64,000 bases of DNA, taken from assembly GCF_020567375.1 (NCBI RefSeq), contig NZ_JAJBZM010000003.1, forward strand, positions 124,001-188,000, in the 5' to 3' direction. This DNA is from Janibacter melonis. GTDB lineage: Bacteria > Actinomycetota > Actinomycetes > Actinomycetales > Dermatophilaceae. Positions 41,808 through 50,643 of the stretch are shown in pieces. A program made the translations under genes and the position numbers. A model generated the notes under the pieces. That model was given only the letters and a program-made list of their open reading frames with translations, did not search any database and was not told the DNA's origin. The first letter of the stretch is position 1; the number at the start of each line of letters is the position of its first letter.

Positions 41808-42397
41808 GACCCGCCCGCTCGGCCGTCCTCGACCAGCGCCCGCACCCCGGCGAGCACGATGCCCAGGCCGGTGGCGAAGTCGGCCGGGGCGTCGGCCGTG
41901 ACGATGCCGGCCCGGGCCGCCTGGGCGCGGGACTGCTCGTCGTAGGCGTGCCCGTAGACGAAGTGCAGCACCGTGCGCCCGGCCGTCGTCACGTGCTCGG
42001 CCGGCACGCCCGCGGACTCGAGCAGCGCGTCGACCTCGGCGACCGGGGAGCGCCCGCCCAGGCCGAAGGCCCACATGCTCATGACGACGTCGGCGCCGTC
42101 GGGGTAGGCGAGCACCGCGGCGCGGACGTCCTCGCAGCGCAGCCGCAGGACGTCGAGCGGCCCGTCGTCGGCCCGCGGACGTCGACGGGGCCCGCGGGCG
42201 AGGATCTCGTCGGCGACGGCGCCGAGGAGGGCCTGCTTGCTCTCGACGTGGTGGTAGATCGCGCTCTGCTGCACCCCGAGCTCGGCGCCGAGGGCGCGCA
42301 TCGTGAGGTCCGGCAGCCCGACCCGGGCCAGGAGGTCCAGCGCCGCGGCGACGACGTCGGCGCGGCGACGGACCGGGCGTCGGGTCGCTGCGGGCAC
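41795..42397 (-). CDS. bioQ: TetR-family biotin regulator BioQ
   Basis: The 200-residue repressor has an N-terminal TetR helix-turn-helix (ADVVAAALDLLARVGLPDLTM followed by LGAELGVQQSAIYHHVESK) and a C-terminal ligand domain of the TetR_C type. It is divergent from bioYMN, and the gap has two copies of TGAAC-N3-GTTCA, matching the known BioQ site TGAAC-N3-GTTAC of corynebacteria. This identifies it as BioQ with good confidence. In corynebacteria BioQ represses biotin synthesis and uptake. The start is a GTG at 42397. Confidence 0.88.
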   Translation of the reverse strand: MPAATRRPVRRRADVVAAALDLLARVGLPDLTMRALGAELGVQQSAIYHHVESKQALLGAVADEILARGPRRRPRADDGPLDVLRLRCEDVRAAVLAYPDGADVVMSMWAFGLGGRSPVAEVDALLESAGVPAEHVTTAGRTVLHFVYGHAYDEQSRAQAARAGIVTADAPADFATGLGIVLAGVRALVEDGRAGGSQPG

Positions 42398-42438
42398 GGG
42401 TCCCCCTTCGGCTGGGTCGCGGGCGGGTGCGCGCCGCG

Positions 42439-42500
42439 TTGACGCCGCGCTCCGGTGACTCTAGCCTGAACGCCGTTCACCCCCGACTGAACGCCGTTCA
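42439..42500 (+). promoter_or_regulatory. bioYMN promoter with two BioQ operators
   Basis: The promoter is TTGACG (42439-42444), a 17-nt spacer and TAGCCT (42462-42467). Perfect 13-bp dyads TGAACGCCGTTCA lie at 42467-42479 and 42488-42500, centres 21 bp apart (two helical turns), covering the expected start site. Repressor bound here would block bioYMN and probably bioQ itself. Confidence 0.88.
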
Positions 42501-42516
42501 GCCAACCGACAGGCAG

Positions 42517-43110
42517 ATGATGACCACCCTCTCGAAGTCGCCGGTGCAGGCGCGCTCCACCACCGTCGACCTGGCGCTCGTCGCCTCCTTCGCCGCGCTC
42601 GTCGCGGTGTGCTCGATCCTCCCGGCGATCAACGTCTCGACCTTCGCGCCGATCACCCTGCAGACCTTCGGGGTCCTGCTCGCCGGTGCCGTGCTCGGGG
42701 CCCGGCGCGGTGTCCTCGCCGTCCTGCTGTGGATGGCCGTCGGCGCGATCGGCATGCCGGTCTTCGCGGGCGGCAAGGCGGGGCTGGGGGTCTTCGCCGG
42801 GCCCACCGGCGGTTACCTCGTCGGCATGGTCCTCGCCGTCGCGACCTGCGGTCTGCTCGTCGAGCGCCTCGCCCGTCGCGGGCGCGCGACCCAGCCGGTC
42901 CTCGTCGCCGCCGCGGGGATCCCCGCCCTCGTCGTCCTCCACGTCCTCGGCATCGTCGGGCTGCACCTGCGCGCGGACCTCTCCTGGTCGGCCGCCGCCG
43001 CCGTCGACGTCGTCTTCGTGCCCGGCGACCTCGTCAAGCTCGTCGCGACGGCGCTCGTCGCGGCCGCCGTGCACCGCGCCTTCCCGGCGCTGCTGCGCCG
43101 CGGCGCCTGA
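42517..43110 (+). CDS. bioY: Biotin ECF transporter substrate-binding subunit BioY
   Basis: The 197-residue S-component has six helices and the BioY signature: VAVCSILPAINVSTFAPITLQTFGVLLAG, then GLGVFAGPTGGYLVGMVLA. It binds biotin in the membrane and works with BioM and BioN. Two adjacent ATG codons (42517 and 42520) are possible. The start lies 16 nt after the second BioQ operator, and its stop overlaps the bioM ATG. Confidence 0.95.
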   Translation: MMTTLSKSPVQARSTTVDLALVASFAALVAVCSILPAINVSTFAPITLQTFGVLLAGAVLGARRGVLAVLLWMAVGAIGMPVFAGGKAGLGVFAGPTGGYLVGMVLAVATCGLLVERLARRGRATQPVLVAAAGIPALVVLHVLGIVGLHLRADLSWSAAAAVDVVFVPGDLVKLVATALVAAAVHRAFPALLRRGA

Positions 43111-43799
43111 TGGCCCGCATCACCCTCGACGGGGTGAGCGTGCGGCGCACGACCGCCGACGGCGAGATCGTCGCGCTGCACGACACGAGCGTGGTGCTCG
43201 CCGAGCGCCGGGTCGCGCTCGTCGGGCCCAACGGCGCCGGCAAGTCGACGATGGCGCGGCTCGTCAACGGTCTCGTCCCCGCGAGCAGCGGCACCGTGCG
43301 CGTCGACGACCTCGACGTCGCCGAGCACGGCCGCGAGGTGAGGCGCCGGGTGGCCTTCGCCTTCACCGACCCGCGGGCCCAGCTCGTCATGCCGACGGCG
43401 GGGGAGGACGTCGCCCTGTCGCTGCGCCGCTCGCACCGCGACAAGCACGCCCGGGCCGAGGCGGCGCGCGAGGCGCTGCGCGGCTTCGGTCTCGAGGACC
43501 TGCACGACCGCAGCGTCCACGCCCTCTCCGGGGGCCAGGCCCAGCTGCTCGCCCTGGCCAGCGTCCTGGCGACCCGGCCCGACGTGCTCGTGGCCGACGA
43601 GCCGACGACCCTGCTCGACCTCGGCAACGCCCGGCACGTCGCCGAGGTGCTCCTCGGCCTGCCGCAGCAGCTGCTGCTCGTCACCCACGACCTCGAGCTC
43701 GCCGCGCGCTGCGACCGCGCCCTGCTCGTGCGCGACGGGCGGGTCGCCGCCGACGGCGAGGCGGCCGAGGTCGTCGAGCACTACCGGCGCACCGCGTGA
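43110..43799 (+). CDS. bioM: Biotin ECF transporter ATPase BioM
   Basis: The 229-residue ABC ATPase has Walker A (GPNGAGKST), the Q-loop in FAFTDPRAQLVMPT, the signature LSGGQAQLLALA and Walker B (VLVADEPTTLLD), with the switch His in VTHDLE. TGATG and GTGA overlaps with bioY and bioN show one transcript. It powers biotin uptake by BioY through BioN. Confidence 0.95.
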   Translation: MARITLDGVSVRRTTADGEIVALHDTSVVLAERRVALVGPNGAGKSTMARLVNGLVPASSGTVRVDDLDVAEHGREVRRRVAFAFTDPRAQLVMPTAGEDVALSLRRSHRDKHARAEAAREALRGFGLEDLHDRSVHALSGGQAQLLALASVLATRPDVLVADEPTTLLDLGNARHVAEVLLGLPQQLLLVTHDLELAARCDRALLVRDGRVAADGEAAEVVEHYRRTA

Positions 43800-44407
43800 G
43801 CACTCTGCTCCTCGGGGCGCACCGCCCGGGCCGGACCGTGCTCCACCGGACCCCGGCGGGCGCGAAGCTGCTCGCCCTGGTCGTCGTCAGCCTCGTCCTC
43901 GCGGTCGTGCGCAGCTGGCAGCTCGCGGTGGTCACGCTCGTGGTCGCGCTGGCCCTCGCCGTGCTCGCGCGCACCCCGCTGCGCGAGCTCGGGCGCAGCC
44001 TGCGGGGCCTCGTCCTCGTCGCCGTGCTGCTCGGTGGCTGGCTCGTCGTGCAGTCCGGGTGGCCGCGCGCGGTCGAGACGGTCGGCGACCTGCTCGCCCT
44101 CGTCGTCCTCGCCGGGGTCCTCACGACGACCACCCCCGTCGACGCGATGCTCGACACCCTCGTCCGGGTGCTGCGCCCCCTTCGCCCGCTCGGCGTCGAC
44201 GCCGAGCGGGTCGCCCTCGCCTGCTCGCTCGTGCTCCGGGCGGTCCCCGCGATCGTCGACCTGGCCCACGAGACCCGCGACGCCGCCCTCGCCCGCGGTC
44301 TCGAGCGCGACCTGCGCGCCCGGCTCACCCCCTTCGTCGTCCGGGTCGTCGCCGACGCGCACGCGACCGGCGAGGCCCTCCACGCCCGCGGCATCGGCGA
44401 CGACTGA
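43796..44407 (+). CDS. bioN: Biotin ECF transporter transmembrane subunit BioN
   Basis: The 203-residue EcfT-type subunit has four to five helices and the two coupling-helix motifs with Ala-Arg-Gly: ALARGLERDLR and ALHARGIGDD near the C-terminus. It starts at GTG 43796, overlapping the bioM stop. The operon ends in a 14-bp hairpin. Together with bioYM it forms a complete dedicated biotin importer; no biotin synthesis genes are in the window. Confidence 0.93.
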   Translation: MSTLLLGAHRPGRTVLHRTPAGAKLLALVVVSLVLAVVRSWQLAVVTLVVALALAVLARTPLRELGRSLRGLVLVAVLLGGWLVVQSGWPRAVETVGDLLALVVLAGVLTTTTPVDAMLDTLVRVLRPLRPLGVDAERVALACSLVLRAVPAIVDLAHETRDAALARGLERDLRARLTPFVVRVVADAHATGEALHARGIGDD

Positions 44408-44432
44408 CCCGCCCGACCTGCCGCGGGCACGA

Positions 44433-44462
44433 CGAAGGGGGAGGCCGTGGCCTCCCCCTTCG
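44433..44462. terminator. Terminator between bioN and the acetate symporter
   Basis: A 14-bp stem CGAAGGGGGAGGCC with its mirror and a 2-nt loop lies between the convergent genes and consists of inverted copies of the recurrent 9-mer. Confidence 0.8.
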
Positions 44463-44481
44463 CCGGTCGACGCAGGGCCGA

Positions 44482-46128
44482 TCAGTGCTCGATCGCCTCG
44501 GCCACGCCGTGACCGGTGAGGCTGCGCACCTCCATCTCGGCGTACTTCGCGCGGTTGAACTCGCGGCTCGTCACCGTGCCCAGCCAGCCGAGGAAGAAGC
44601 CCAGCGGGATGGAGACGAGGCCCGGGTTGTCGAGCGGGAAGAGGTGGAAGTCGACGCCCTGGAGCATCGACGGGCTCTTGCCCGTCAGCGGGTCGACCGG
44701 CTTGCCGGAGACGACCGGGCTGAAGACGATCAGGCCGATCGCGGAGATGAGACCGCCGTACATCGACCACAGCGCGCCGCGGGTGTTGAAGCGACGCCAG
44801 AAGAGGCTGTAGAGGATGGTCGGGAGGTTCGCGCTCGCGGCGACGGCGAAGGCCAGCGCCACGAGGAAGGCGACGTTCTGGTCCTTGGCGAGCATGCCGC
44901 CGAGGATCGCGATGATGCCGCCGCCGAGGGCCGCGTAGCGCGCCACCTTGACCTCCTGCTCGGAGGTGGCCTTGCCGTTCTTGAAGACCTGGTTGTACAG
45001 GTCGTGGGCGAAGGTCGCGCTCGTCGTGATCGTCAGACCGGCGACCACCGCGAGGATCGTCGCGAAGGCGATGCCCGAGACGATGCCGAGCAGGACCGAT
45101 CCGCCGAGGGCGTTGGCGAGCAGCGGTGCCGCCGCGTTGGCCTTGCCCGGGGCGTTGGCGATCTCCTCCGGGCCGACGAGGGCGCCGGCGCCGTAGCCGA
45201 TGACGAGCGTCAGCAGGTAGAAGCCACCGATGAGCCAGATCGCCCACTCCACCGACTTGCGGGCCTGGCGGCTCGTCGGGACGGTGTAGAAGCGCTGCAG
45301 GACGTGCGGCAGACCCGCGGTGCCGAGCACGAGGGCGAGCGAGAGCGAGATGAAGTCGATCTTCGTCGTCGTGTTGATCCCGTACTTCAGCCCCGGGGTG
45401 AGGAGCTTCTCGCCGGCCGCGGGGTTGCGGTCCACGGCCTGCTGCATGAGCGAGGAGAGGTTGAAGCCGAACTTGCCGAGCACCCAGACGGTCATGATCG
45501 CCGTCGCGGTGATGAGCAGGACGGCCTTGATGATCTGCACCCAGGTGGTGCCCTTCATGCCGCCGATCATCACGTAGGCGATCATCACGACGCCGACGAC
45601 GGCGATGACGATGTTCTGCGCGGCCGCGCCGTCGACGCCGAGGAGGAGCGAGACGAGGCCGCCGGCGCCGGCCATCTGCGCGAGGAGGTAGAAGAAGGAG
45701 ACCGCGAGCACCGAGGTGGCTGCGGCGACCCGGATGGGGCGCTGGCGCAGGCGGTAGGACAGGACGTCGGCCATGGTGAAGCGGCCGGTGTTGCGCATGA
45801 GCTCGGCGACGAGCAGCAGCGCGACGAGCCAGGCGACGAGGAAGCCGATGGAGTACAGGAAGCCGTCGTAGCCCTGCAGCGCGATGGCGCCGGCGATGCC
45901 GAGGAAGGACGCCGCCGAGAGGTAGTCACCGGCGATGGCGATGCCGTTCTGGCGACCCGAGAAGGACGCGCCGCCGGTGTACATCTGACCGGCGGTCTTC
46001 TTGCCGCCCGCGACCTTGATGACGATGGTCAGCGTCACGAGGACGAAGACGGCGAAGATCGAGATGTTGAGGGTCGGGTTGCCGACCGAGGTGGCGGCGA
46101 CGGGGGTCAGTGCGATCACGGTGCTCAC
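44482..46128 (-). CDS. Sodium/solute symporter, acetate/monocarboxylate type (ActP/MctC-like)
   Basis: The 548-residue SSS-family permease has about 13 helices. Family marks are GRQNGIAIAGDYLSAASFLGIAGAI, LVAELMRNTGRFTMADVLSYR, GGMKGTTWVQIIKAVLL and GTAGLPHVLQRFYTVP. ActP takes up acetate, and corynebacterial MctC takes up pyruvate, acetate and propionate. ATG 46128 overlaps the DUF485 gene (ATGA), the typical partner. Acs in the same window provides the next metabolic step. Exact substrate range cannot be read from the sequence. Confidence 0.93.
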   Translation of the reverse strand: MSTVIALTPVAATSVGNPTLNISIFAVFVLVTLTIVIKVAGGKKTAGQMYTGGASFSGRQNGIAIAGDYLSAASFLGIAGAIALQGYDGFLYSIGFLVAWLVALLLVAELMRNTGRFTMADVLSYRLRQRPIRVAAATSVLAVSFFYLLAQMAGAGGLVSLLLGVDGAAAQNIVIAVVGVVMIAYVMIGGMKGTTWVQIIKAVLLITATAIMTVWVLGKFGFNLSSLMQQAVDRNPAAGEKLLTPGLKYGINTTTKIDFISLSLALVLGTAGLPHVLQRFYTVPTSRQARKSVEWAIWLIGGFYLLTLVIGYGAGALVGPEEIANAPGKANAAAPLLANALGGSVLLGIVSGIAFATILAVVAGLTITTSATFAHDLYNQVFKNGKATSEQEVKVARYAALGGGIIAILGGMLAKDQNVAFLVALAFAVAASANLPTILYSLFWRRFNTRGALWSMYGGLISAIGLIVFSPVVSGKPVDPLTGKSPSMLQGVDFHLFPLDNPGLVSIPLGFFLGWLGTVTSREFNRAKYAEMEVRSLTGHGVAEAIEH

Positions 46129-46544
46129 CTGCGGTCCTTGTCGTCGAGGCGCTCGGCCTCGAGCGCGCGCTCGACGTCACCCGGGGCCCAGTCGCCCGAG
46201 CCCTCGAAGTCGCGGCTCGCGCCCTGCTCCATCATCGCGCCGACGGCGTCGGCCTTCGGGTCGAAGGTGCGGTTGGCCCAGCGGGCGTACGCGAAGGTGA
46301 TCGCGAAGGTCGTGACGAACTGGAGCAGGCCGAAGATCAGGCCGATCGTCACGTTGCCGGCGACCTTCGTGCCCATGAAGCCCGGGGCGAAGATCGACAG
46401 GAGCACGTAGGCGAAGTACCACGTGATGAAGAACGCGGTGACGGGGAAGACGAAGCCTCGGAAGCTGCGCCGCAGGTCGGCGAACTCCTTCGACTCCTGG
46501 ACGGCGATGTAGCGCTCGCCGAGATCATGAGCCTCGTTGCTCAT
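46125..46544 (-). CDS. DUF485 small membrane partner of the acetate symporter
   Basis: The 139-residue protein has two membrane helices (FVFPVTAFFITWYFAYVLLSIFAPG; NVTIGLIFGLLQFVTTFAITFAY) and the DUF485 motif YARWANRTFDPKADAV. A charged C-terminal tail follows. It matches the small MctB-like subunit encoded with MctC/ActP. ATG 46544 has GGAGG nine bases upstream. The 171-nt gap before the next symporter gene probably carries the promoter of this pair. Confidence 0.92.
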   Translation of the reverse strand: MSNEAHDLGERYIAVQESKEFADLRRSFRGFVFPVTAFFITWYFAYVLLSIFAPGFMGTKVAGNVTIGLIFGLLQFVTTFAITFAYARWANRTFDPKADAVGAMMEQGASRDFEGSGDWAPGDVERALEAERLDDKDRR

Positions 46545-46715
46545 GGGGATCACCTCCGGGTGTGGGTGACGCGCGCACATCGGCGTGCGCGGCTGGGCTC
46601 ACCCTGACGGCGAGGGCAGGTCCGTGTCTCCTGCTGCGGCGCGTGGCGCGCCCGGTGGGCGCCGCCGCACGCCGTGCGGCTGGTGGGCCGGCGACGAGCG
46701 GTCGGTCCGACGCGC

Positions 46716-48248
46716 TCAGCGGTCGGGGAGCACGGCCTCGGGGGTGTGCAGCCGGGCCATGACCGACGCCGTCGCGGTCGGCACCGAGCGCGGCGTCGCC
46801 AGCGAGATGCCGATCATGACGACGACCGCCAGGGGAGCGGACCACGCCGCGGGCGCCTCGAGCAGGGGGCCCGACCAGCCGCTCGTGCCGCCCCCGAGGA
46901 TGTTCAGGCTCGCCGCACCGATCGAGCAGGCGCCGCCGACGAGGATGCCGGCGGCCGCGCCGGGCGGGGTGAGCCGGCGCCACCACACACCGAGGATGAC
47001 GAGCGGGGCGAAGGTCGAGGCGGCGATGGCGAAGGCGTGGCCGACGGCGAGCGAGATGCCGACGGGGTCGACGAGCTGGCTGATGACGAGCGGCACGAGG
47101 ACGCCGACGACCGCGGCGACGCGGAAGGTCTGGACCGGGTGCGCGTCACCGGCGGTGCGCCGCAGCACGACGCGGCGCAGGACGTCCTGGTCGAGGGCAC
47201 CGGCGACGGACAGGGCGAGCCCGGACGCGGTGGAGAGGAAGGCGGCGAAGGCCCCGCCGGCGAGCATCGCGGTGAGCACGTCGGCGCTCAGGCCCGGGAC
47301 GACGGCCTGGGGCAGGCCGAGGACGACCTCGTCCGCGCGCACCCCGCCGGCCGGCAGGTACACGCGGCCCAGCACGCCGTAGACCGGTGGGAAGACGTAG
47401 AAGAGGCCGAGCAGGGCGAGCACGGCCACGGTCGTGCGGCGGGCGGCCCGGCCGTCGGGGTTGGTGTAGAAGCGCACGACGATGTGGGGCAGACCCATCG
47501 TGCCCAGGCACAGGGCGAGCAGGGTGCTGTACGTCGTGTAGAGCCGGTGGTCCTCGCGCGGGCCGGTGAGCGGCTCCCACCAGTGGTCGTCCGCCACGGG
47601 GGAGGGGGCGCCGTCGCGCAGCCAGACGAAGACGAGGACGAAGGCGGGCACGGCGATCGCCGAGAGCTTGATCCAGTACTGGAAGGCCTGGACGAGGGTG
47701 ATCGAGCGCATGCCGCCGCCGACGACGCCCGCGGTGATGACGGCGGCGACGACGACCCCGCCGACCCACGTCGGCAGCCCGCTCACGTGCTGCAGCGCGA
47801 GCCCGGCCCCCTGCATCTGCGGCAGGAGGTAGAGCCAGCCGATGCCGACGACGAGACCGGCGCTCAGCAGGCGCACGGGCTGGGAGCGCAGCCGGACCTC
47901 GGCGAAGTCGGGCAGCGTGTAGGCGCCCGACCGGCGAAGGGGGGCCGCGACGAGGACGAGGAGGACGAGGTAGCCGATGGTGTAGCCGACCGGGAGCCAC
48001 AGCATGTCGGCGCCCTGGGTGTAGACGAGACCGGCGACCCCCAGGTAGCTCGCGGCCGAGAGGTACTCGCCGCCGATGGCGCTCGCGTTGCGCCACGGGC
48101 TCACCGCCCGCCCCGCGACGTAGAAGTCGCTCGTGCCGCGGGCCAGGCGCATGCCGAGGACGCCCAGCGTCAGCGTCGCGACGCACACGAGGACGATGGC
48201 GCCGACGCTGGGCAGGCTCGCCCCCGTCGCCACCTCGGTCAGGCGCAC
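46716..48248 (-). CDS. Second sodium/solute symporter
   Basis: The 510-residue SSS permease is related to the ActP-like neighbour but clearly divergent. Motifs include SAIGGEYLSAASYLGVAGLVY, GGGMRSITLVQAFQYWIKL and GTMGLPHIVVRFYTNPDGR, which resemble the 44 kb protein, suggesting another short-chain carboxylate. GTG 48248 follows the small membrane gene by 22 nt. It is the last gene of a kinase-regulator-small protein-symporter string on the minus strand. The substrate is unknown. Confidence 0.9.
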   Translation of the reverse strand: MRLTEVATGASLPSVGAIVLVCVATLTLGVLGMRLARGTSDFYVAGRAVSPWRNASAIGGEYLSAASYLGVAGLVYTQGADMLWLPVGYTIGYLVLLVLVAAPLRRSGAYTLPDFAEVRLRSQPVRLLSAGLVVGIGWLYLLPQMQGAGLALQHVSGLPTWVGGVVVAAVITAGVVGGGMRSITLVQAFQYWIKLSAIAVPAFVLVFVWLRDGAPSPVADDHWWEPLTGPREDHRLYTTYSTLLALCLGTMGLPHIVVRFYTNPDGRAARRTTVAVLALLGLFYVFPPVYGVLGRVYLPAGGVRADEVVLGLPQAVVPGLSADVLTAMLAGGAFAAFLSTASGLALSVAGALDQDVLRRVVLRRTAGDAHPVQTFRVAAVVGVLVPLVISQLVDPVGISLAVGHAFAIAASTFAPLVILGVWWRRLTPPGAAAGILVGGACSIGAASLNILGGGTSGWSGPLLEAPAAWSAPLAVVVMIGISLATPRSVPTATASVMARLHTPEAVLPDR

Positions 48249-48270
48249 CGCACCACCCCGTCGCCCCCGC

Positions 48271-48642
48271 TCACCGGTCGGCGACGACGTCGGCGAACTG
48301 CGCCTCGATCCGCTCCGCGGCCCGCGTGTACTGGCGCGCCGAGAGCACCGCCGCGGGGTAGACGAGCAGGCCGAGGACGAGCCACGGCAGCGGCAGACCG
48401 GCGACCTGGGCGCCGCGCACCGCAGGGACGAGGGCGAAGAGAGCCGGCAGCAGGCCGAGGACGAGCGCGAGGCTGGCGACGACGGTGAGGGCCAGGCGCA
48501 GCTGCGCGCGCACGAGGGAGTCGAGGTAGGCCGCGCCGAGCGGGCTCTGCTGCCCGATCTCCTCGTGGAGGGAGGGCCGGCGCGGCCGGGTGTCACCCGT
48601 GCGGGTCCGGGTGACCCGGACCCGCTGGGGAGGGTGGGTCAC
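48271..48642 (-). CDS. Small membrane protein, putative symporter partner
   Basis: The 123-residue protein has a basic N-terminus (RVRVTRTRTGD), a helical segment with GQQSPLGAAYLDSLVRAQLRLAL, and two membrane helices (LALTVVASLALVLGLLPALFAL; PLPWLVLGLLVYPAAVLSA) followed by YTRAAERIEAQFADVV. Layout and position mirror the DUF485 gene before the other symporter, so it may be the analogous accessory subunit. GTG 48642 overlaps the LytTR gene stop (GTGA). Confidence 0.8.
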   Translation of the reverse strand: MTHPPQRVRVTRTRTGDTRPRRPSLHEEIGQQSPLGAAYLDSLVRAQLRLALTVVASLALVLGLLPALFALVPAVRGAQVAGLPLPWLVLGLLVYPAAVLSARQYTRAAERIEAQFADVVADR

Positions 48643-49397
48643 GGCCGCTCGCCGAGCCGCAGCAGGGTCGAGCGCAGGGCACGGGTGTGACGTCGCGAGA
48701 CCTGCAGCTCGACGTCGCCGTCGACGACGACGGTGCACCGGCCCTGGTCCATGCGCACCTGGGTCACGTGGCGGGTCGAGACGATCGTGCTGCGGTGGAT
48801 GCGCACGAAGCCGGCCTCGGACCAGCGCTCCTCGAGCGAGGCGAGGGGCACGCGCACGAGGTGCGACCCGGTCGCCGTGTGCAGCCGCGCGTAGTCGCCG
48901 TGGGCCTGGACGTAGCGGATGTCGGCCCGGGAGACGAAGCGGGTGACCCCGCCGAGCTCGACGGGGATCGTCTCGTCGTCGTCCTCGCCCGTGCGGTCGG
49001 CCCGCTCGATGCTCACGAGGCAGCGGCGCACGGCCTCGCCGATCCGCTCCTGGCGCACCGGCTTCATGACGTAGTCGACGGCGTCGAGGTCGAAGGCGTC
49101 CACCGCGTGCGCGTCGTGGGCGGTGACGAAGACGACGGCGGGCGGGTCGGCGAAGCGCTTGATGACCCGCGCGAGCTGCATGCCGTCGAGCCCGGGCATG
49201 GAGATGTCGCTGAAGACGACGTCGATGCTCTCGTGCTCGAGAGCCGCCAGCGCGGCGGTGCCGCTGGGGGCTGCGAGCACACGGGACACCCGCGGGTCCT
49301 GGTCGAGGACCCACGCGAGCTCGCCGCGAGCAGGCGCCTCGTCGTCGACGACGAGGACGACGAGGCCGTCGCCAGGTGCTTCGCTCCCTCCGGCCAT
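48639..49397 (-). CDS. LytTR-family response regulator
   Basis: The 252-residue regulator has a receiver domain (about 10-125; VLVVDDEAPARGEL, phosphoacceptor Asp in VVFSDISMPGLDG, Lys in YVMKPV) and a LytTR DNA-binding domain (about 145-250; FVSRADIRYVQAHGDYARLHT, GFVRIHRSTIVS). LytTR proteins recognise short direct repeats. ATG 49397 has AGGG upstream and begins 11 nt after the kinase stop. It should be phosphorylated by the adjacent LytS-like kinase and control the symporter genes. Confidence 0.93.
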   Translation of the reverse strand: MAGGSEAPGDGLVVLVVDDEAPARGELAWVLDQDPRVSRVLAAPSGTAALAALEHESIDVVFSDISMPGLDGMQLARVIKRFADPPAVVFVTAHDAHAVDAFDLDAVDYVMKPVRQERIGEAVRRCLVSIERADRTGEDDDETIPVELGGVTRFVSRADIRYVQAHGDYARLHTATGSHLVRVPLASLEERWSEAGFVRIHRSTIVSTRHVTQVRMDQGRCTVVVDGDVELQVSRRHTRALRSTLLRLGERP

Positions 49398-49407
49398 GGG
49401 TGTCACC

Positions 49408-50601
49408 CTAGGACGAGCCGGTGACGGCCGGGGAGAACTTCGGCACCCGGAAGGACACGCGCATGCCGGCACCGGGGGCCGTCTCGACGACGAGCCCGTA
49501 GCCCTCGCCGTAGACCTGGCGCAGGCGGGCGTCGACGTTGCCCAGGCCCACGGAGTCGCTGCGGCTCTGCCCGTCGAGGATCTTGCGGATGGCCGAGGGG
49601 TCCGCCCCGACCCCGTCGTCCTCGACGCTGATCTCGGCCTCGGAGCCGAGGTCGGCGACCGACAGGGTCACCGTGCCGGGCCCGTCCTTGGCGGCCAGGC
49701 CGTGCCGGACGGCGTTCTCGACGAGCGGCTGGATCGCGAGGTAGGGCAGCTGCACCGGGAGCACCTCGGGGGCGACGCGAAGGGTGATCCCGAGGCGCTC
49801 GCCGAAGCGTGCCTGCTCGAGGACGAGGTAGCGCTCGACGTTGCGCAGCTCCTCCTGCAGGGTCGTGTACGCGCCGCCGCGACGCAGCGCGTAGCGGGTG
49901 AAGTCGGCGAACTCGAGGAGCAGCTCGCGCGCCCGGGCGGGGTCGGTGCGCACGAAGGAGGCGATGGCGGCCAGGGAGTTGTAGATGAAGTGCGGGCTGA
50001 TCTGGGCACGCAGCGCACGCAGCTCGGCCTCCATCGCCCGCGTGCGCTCGAAGGAGAGCTCGGCGAGCTCGACCTGCGTCGCGACCCACCCGGCGAGCTC
50101 CTCGACCGCGCGGGTCAGCCCCGCGGAGGTGCGGGGCGCGTACACCGCGAGGGCTCCGACGACGCCGGTGTCGAGCTGGATGGGGGCGATGACGGCGGCC
50201 CGGACCGGGCACTCGGTCGAGGTGCACGTCACCTCGTCGGGCCCGAGGACGACGGTGCGCCCGGACAGGGCTGCCGCGGCCTGGTCGACGACGGCGGGCA
50301 GGTGATGACGGCCCTCGCCCTCCCAGACGATGACCGAGGTCCGGTCGCAGATCGCCAGGGCCGGGGTGGCCATGAGCGCGCGGAGGAAGGGCGCGGCCCG
50401 GGTGCAGCCGTCGTCGGTGAGGCCGTCGGCGAGATGACGAGCGGCCAACGAGGCGGTGTGGAGGGTCTCGTAGGTGGCCTGGTCGCCGACGGAGATGAAG
50501 CCGCGGGGCTTCGAGCGGGCGCGGTACAGCGTGACGAGCGCGACGAGCGCGGCGGCCGCCGCGGCCACCACGAGCGCCGTCGGCAGGTCGAGCCCCGTCA
50601 T
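49408..50601 (-). CDS. LytS-type sensor histidine kinase with GAF domain
   Basis: The 397-residue kinase has one N-terminal membrane helix (ALVVAAAAAALVALVTLY), a GAF-like domain (about 50-190) that includes the cysteine pair in TCTSTECP, the His_kinase motif AQISPHFIYNSL with the phosphoacceptor His, and HATPase_c (NAVRHGL, DDGVGAD, GLGNVDARL). Classical LytS/BtsS/YpdA proteins have five or six helices; this one lacks them, so it probably senses a cytoplasmic signal. ATG 50601 starts the kinase-regulator-symporter operon and is divergent from the Fic-like gene. Confidence 0.9.
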   Translation of the reverse strand: MTGLDLPTALVVAAAAAALVALVTLYRARSKPRGFISVGDQATYETLHTASLAARHLADGLTDDGCTRAAPFLRALMATPALAICDRTSVIVWEGEGRHHLPAVVDQAAAALSGRTVVLGPDEVTCTSTECPVRAAVIAPIQLDTGVVGALAVYAPRTSAGLTRAVEELAGWVATQVELAELSFERTRAMEAELRALRAQISPHFIYNSLAAIASFVRTDPARARELLLEFADFTRYALRRGGAYTTLQEELRNVERYLVLEQARFGERLGITLRVAPEVLPVQLPYLAIQPLVENAVRHGLAAKDGPGTVTLSVADLGSEAEISVEDDGVGADPSAIRKILDGQSRSDSVGLGNVDARLRQVYGEGYGLVVETAPGAGMRVSFRVPKFSPAVTGSS

Positions 50602-50643
50602 GGGCGGACAGCCTACGGGCGAGCCCACCGTAGGGTGTGCGTC

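Noticed and set aside
44059-46410. Open frame of 783 codons on the plus strand over the acetate symporter
   Set aside because: It is antisense to a membrane protein gene with clear SSS motifs and rich in Glu/Arg repeats.
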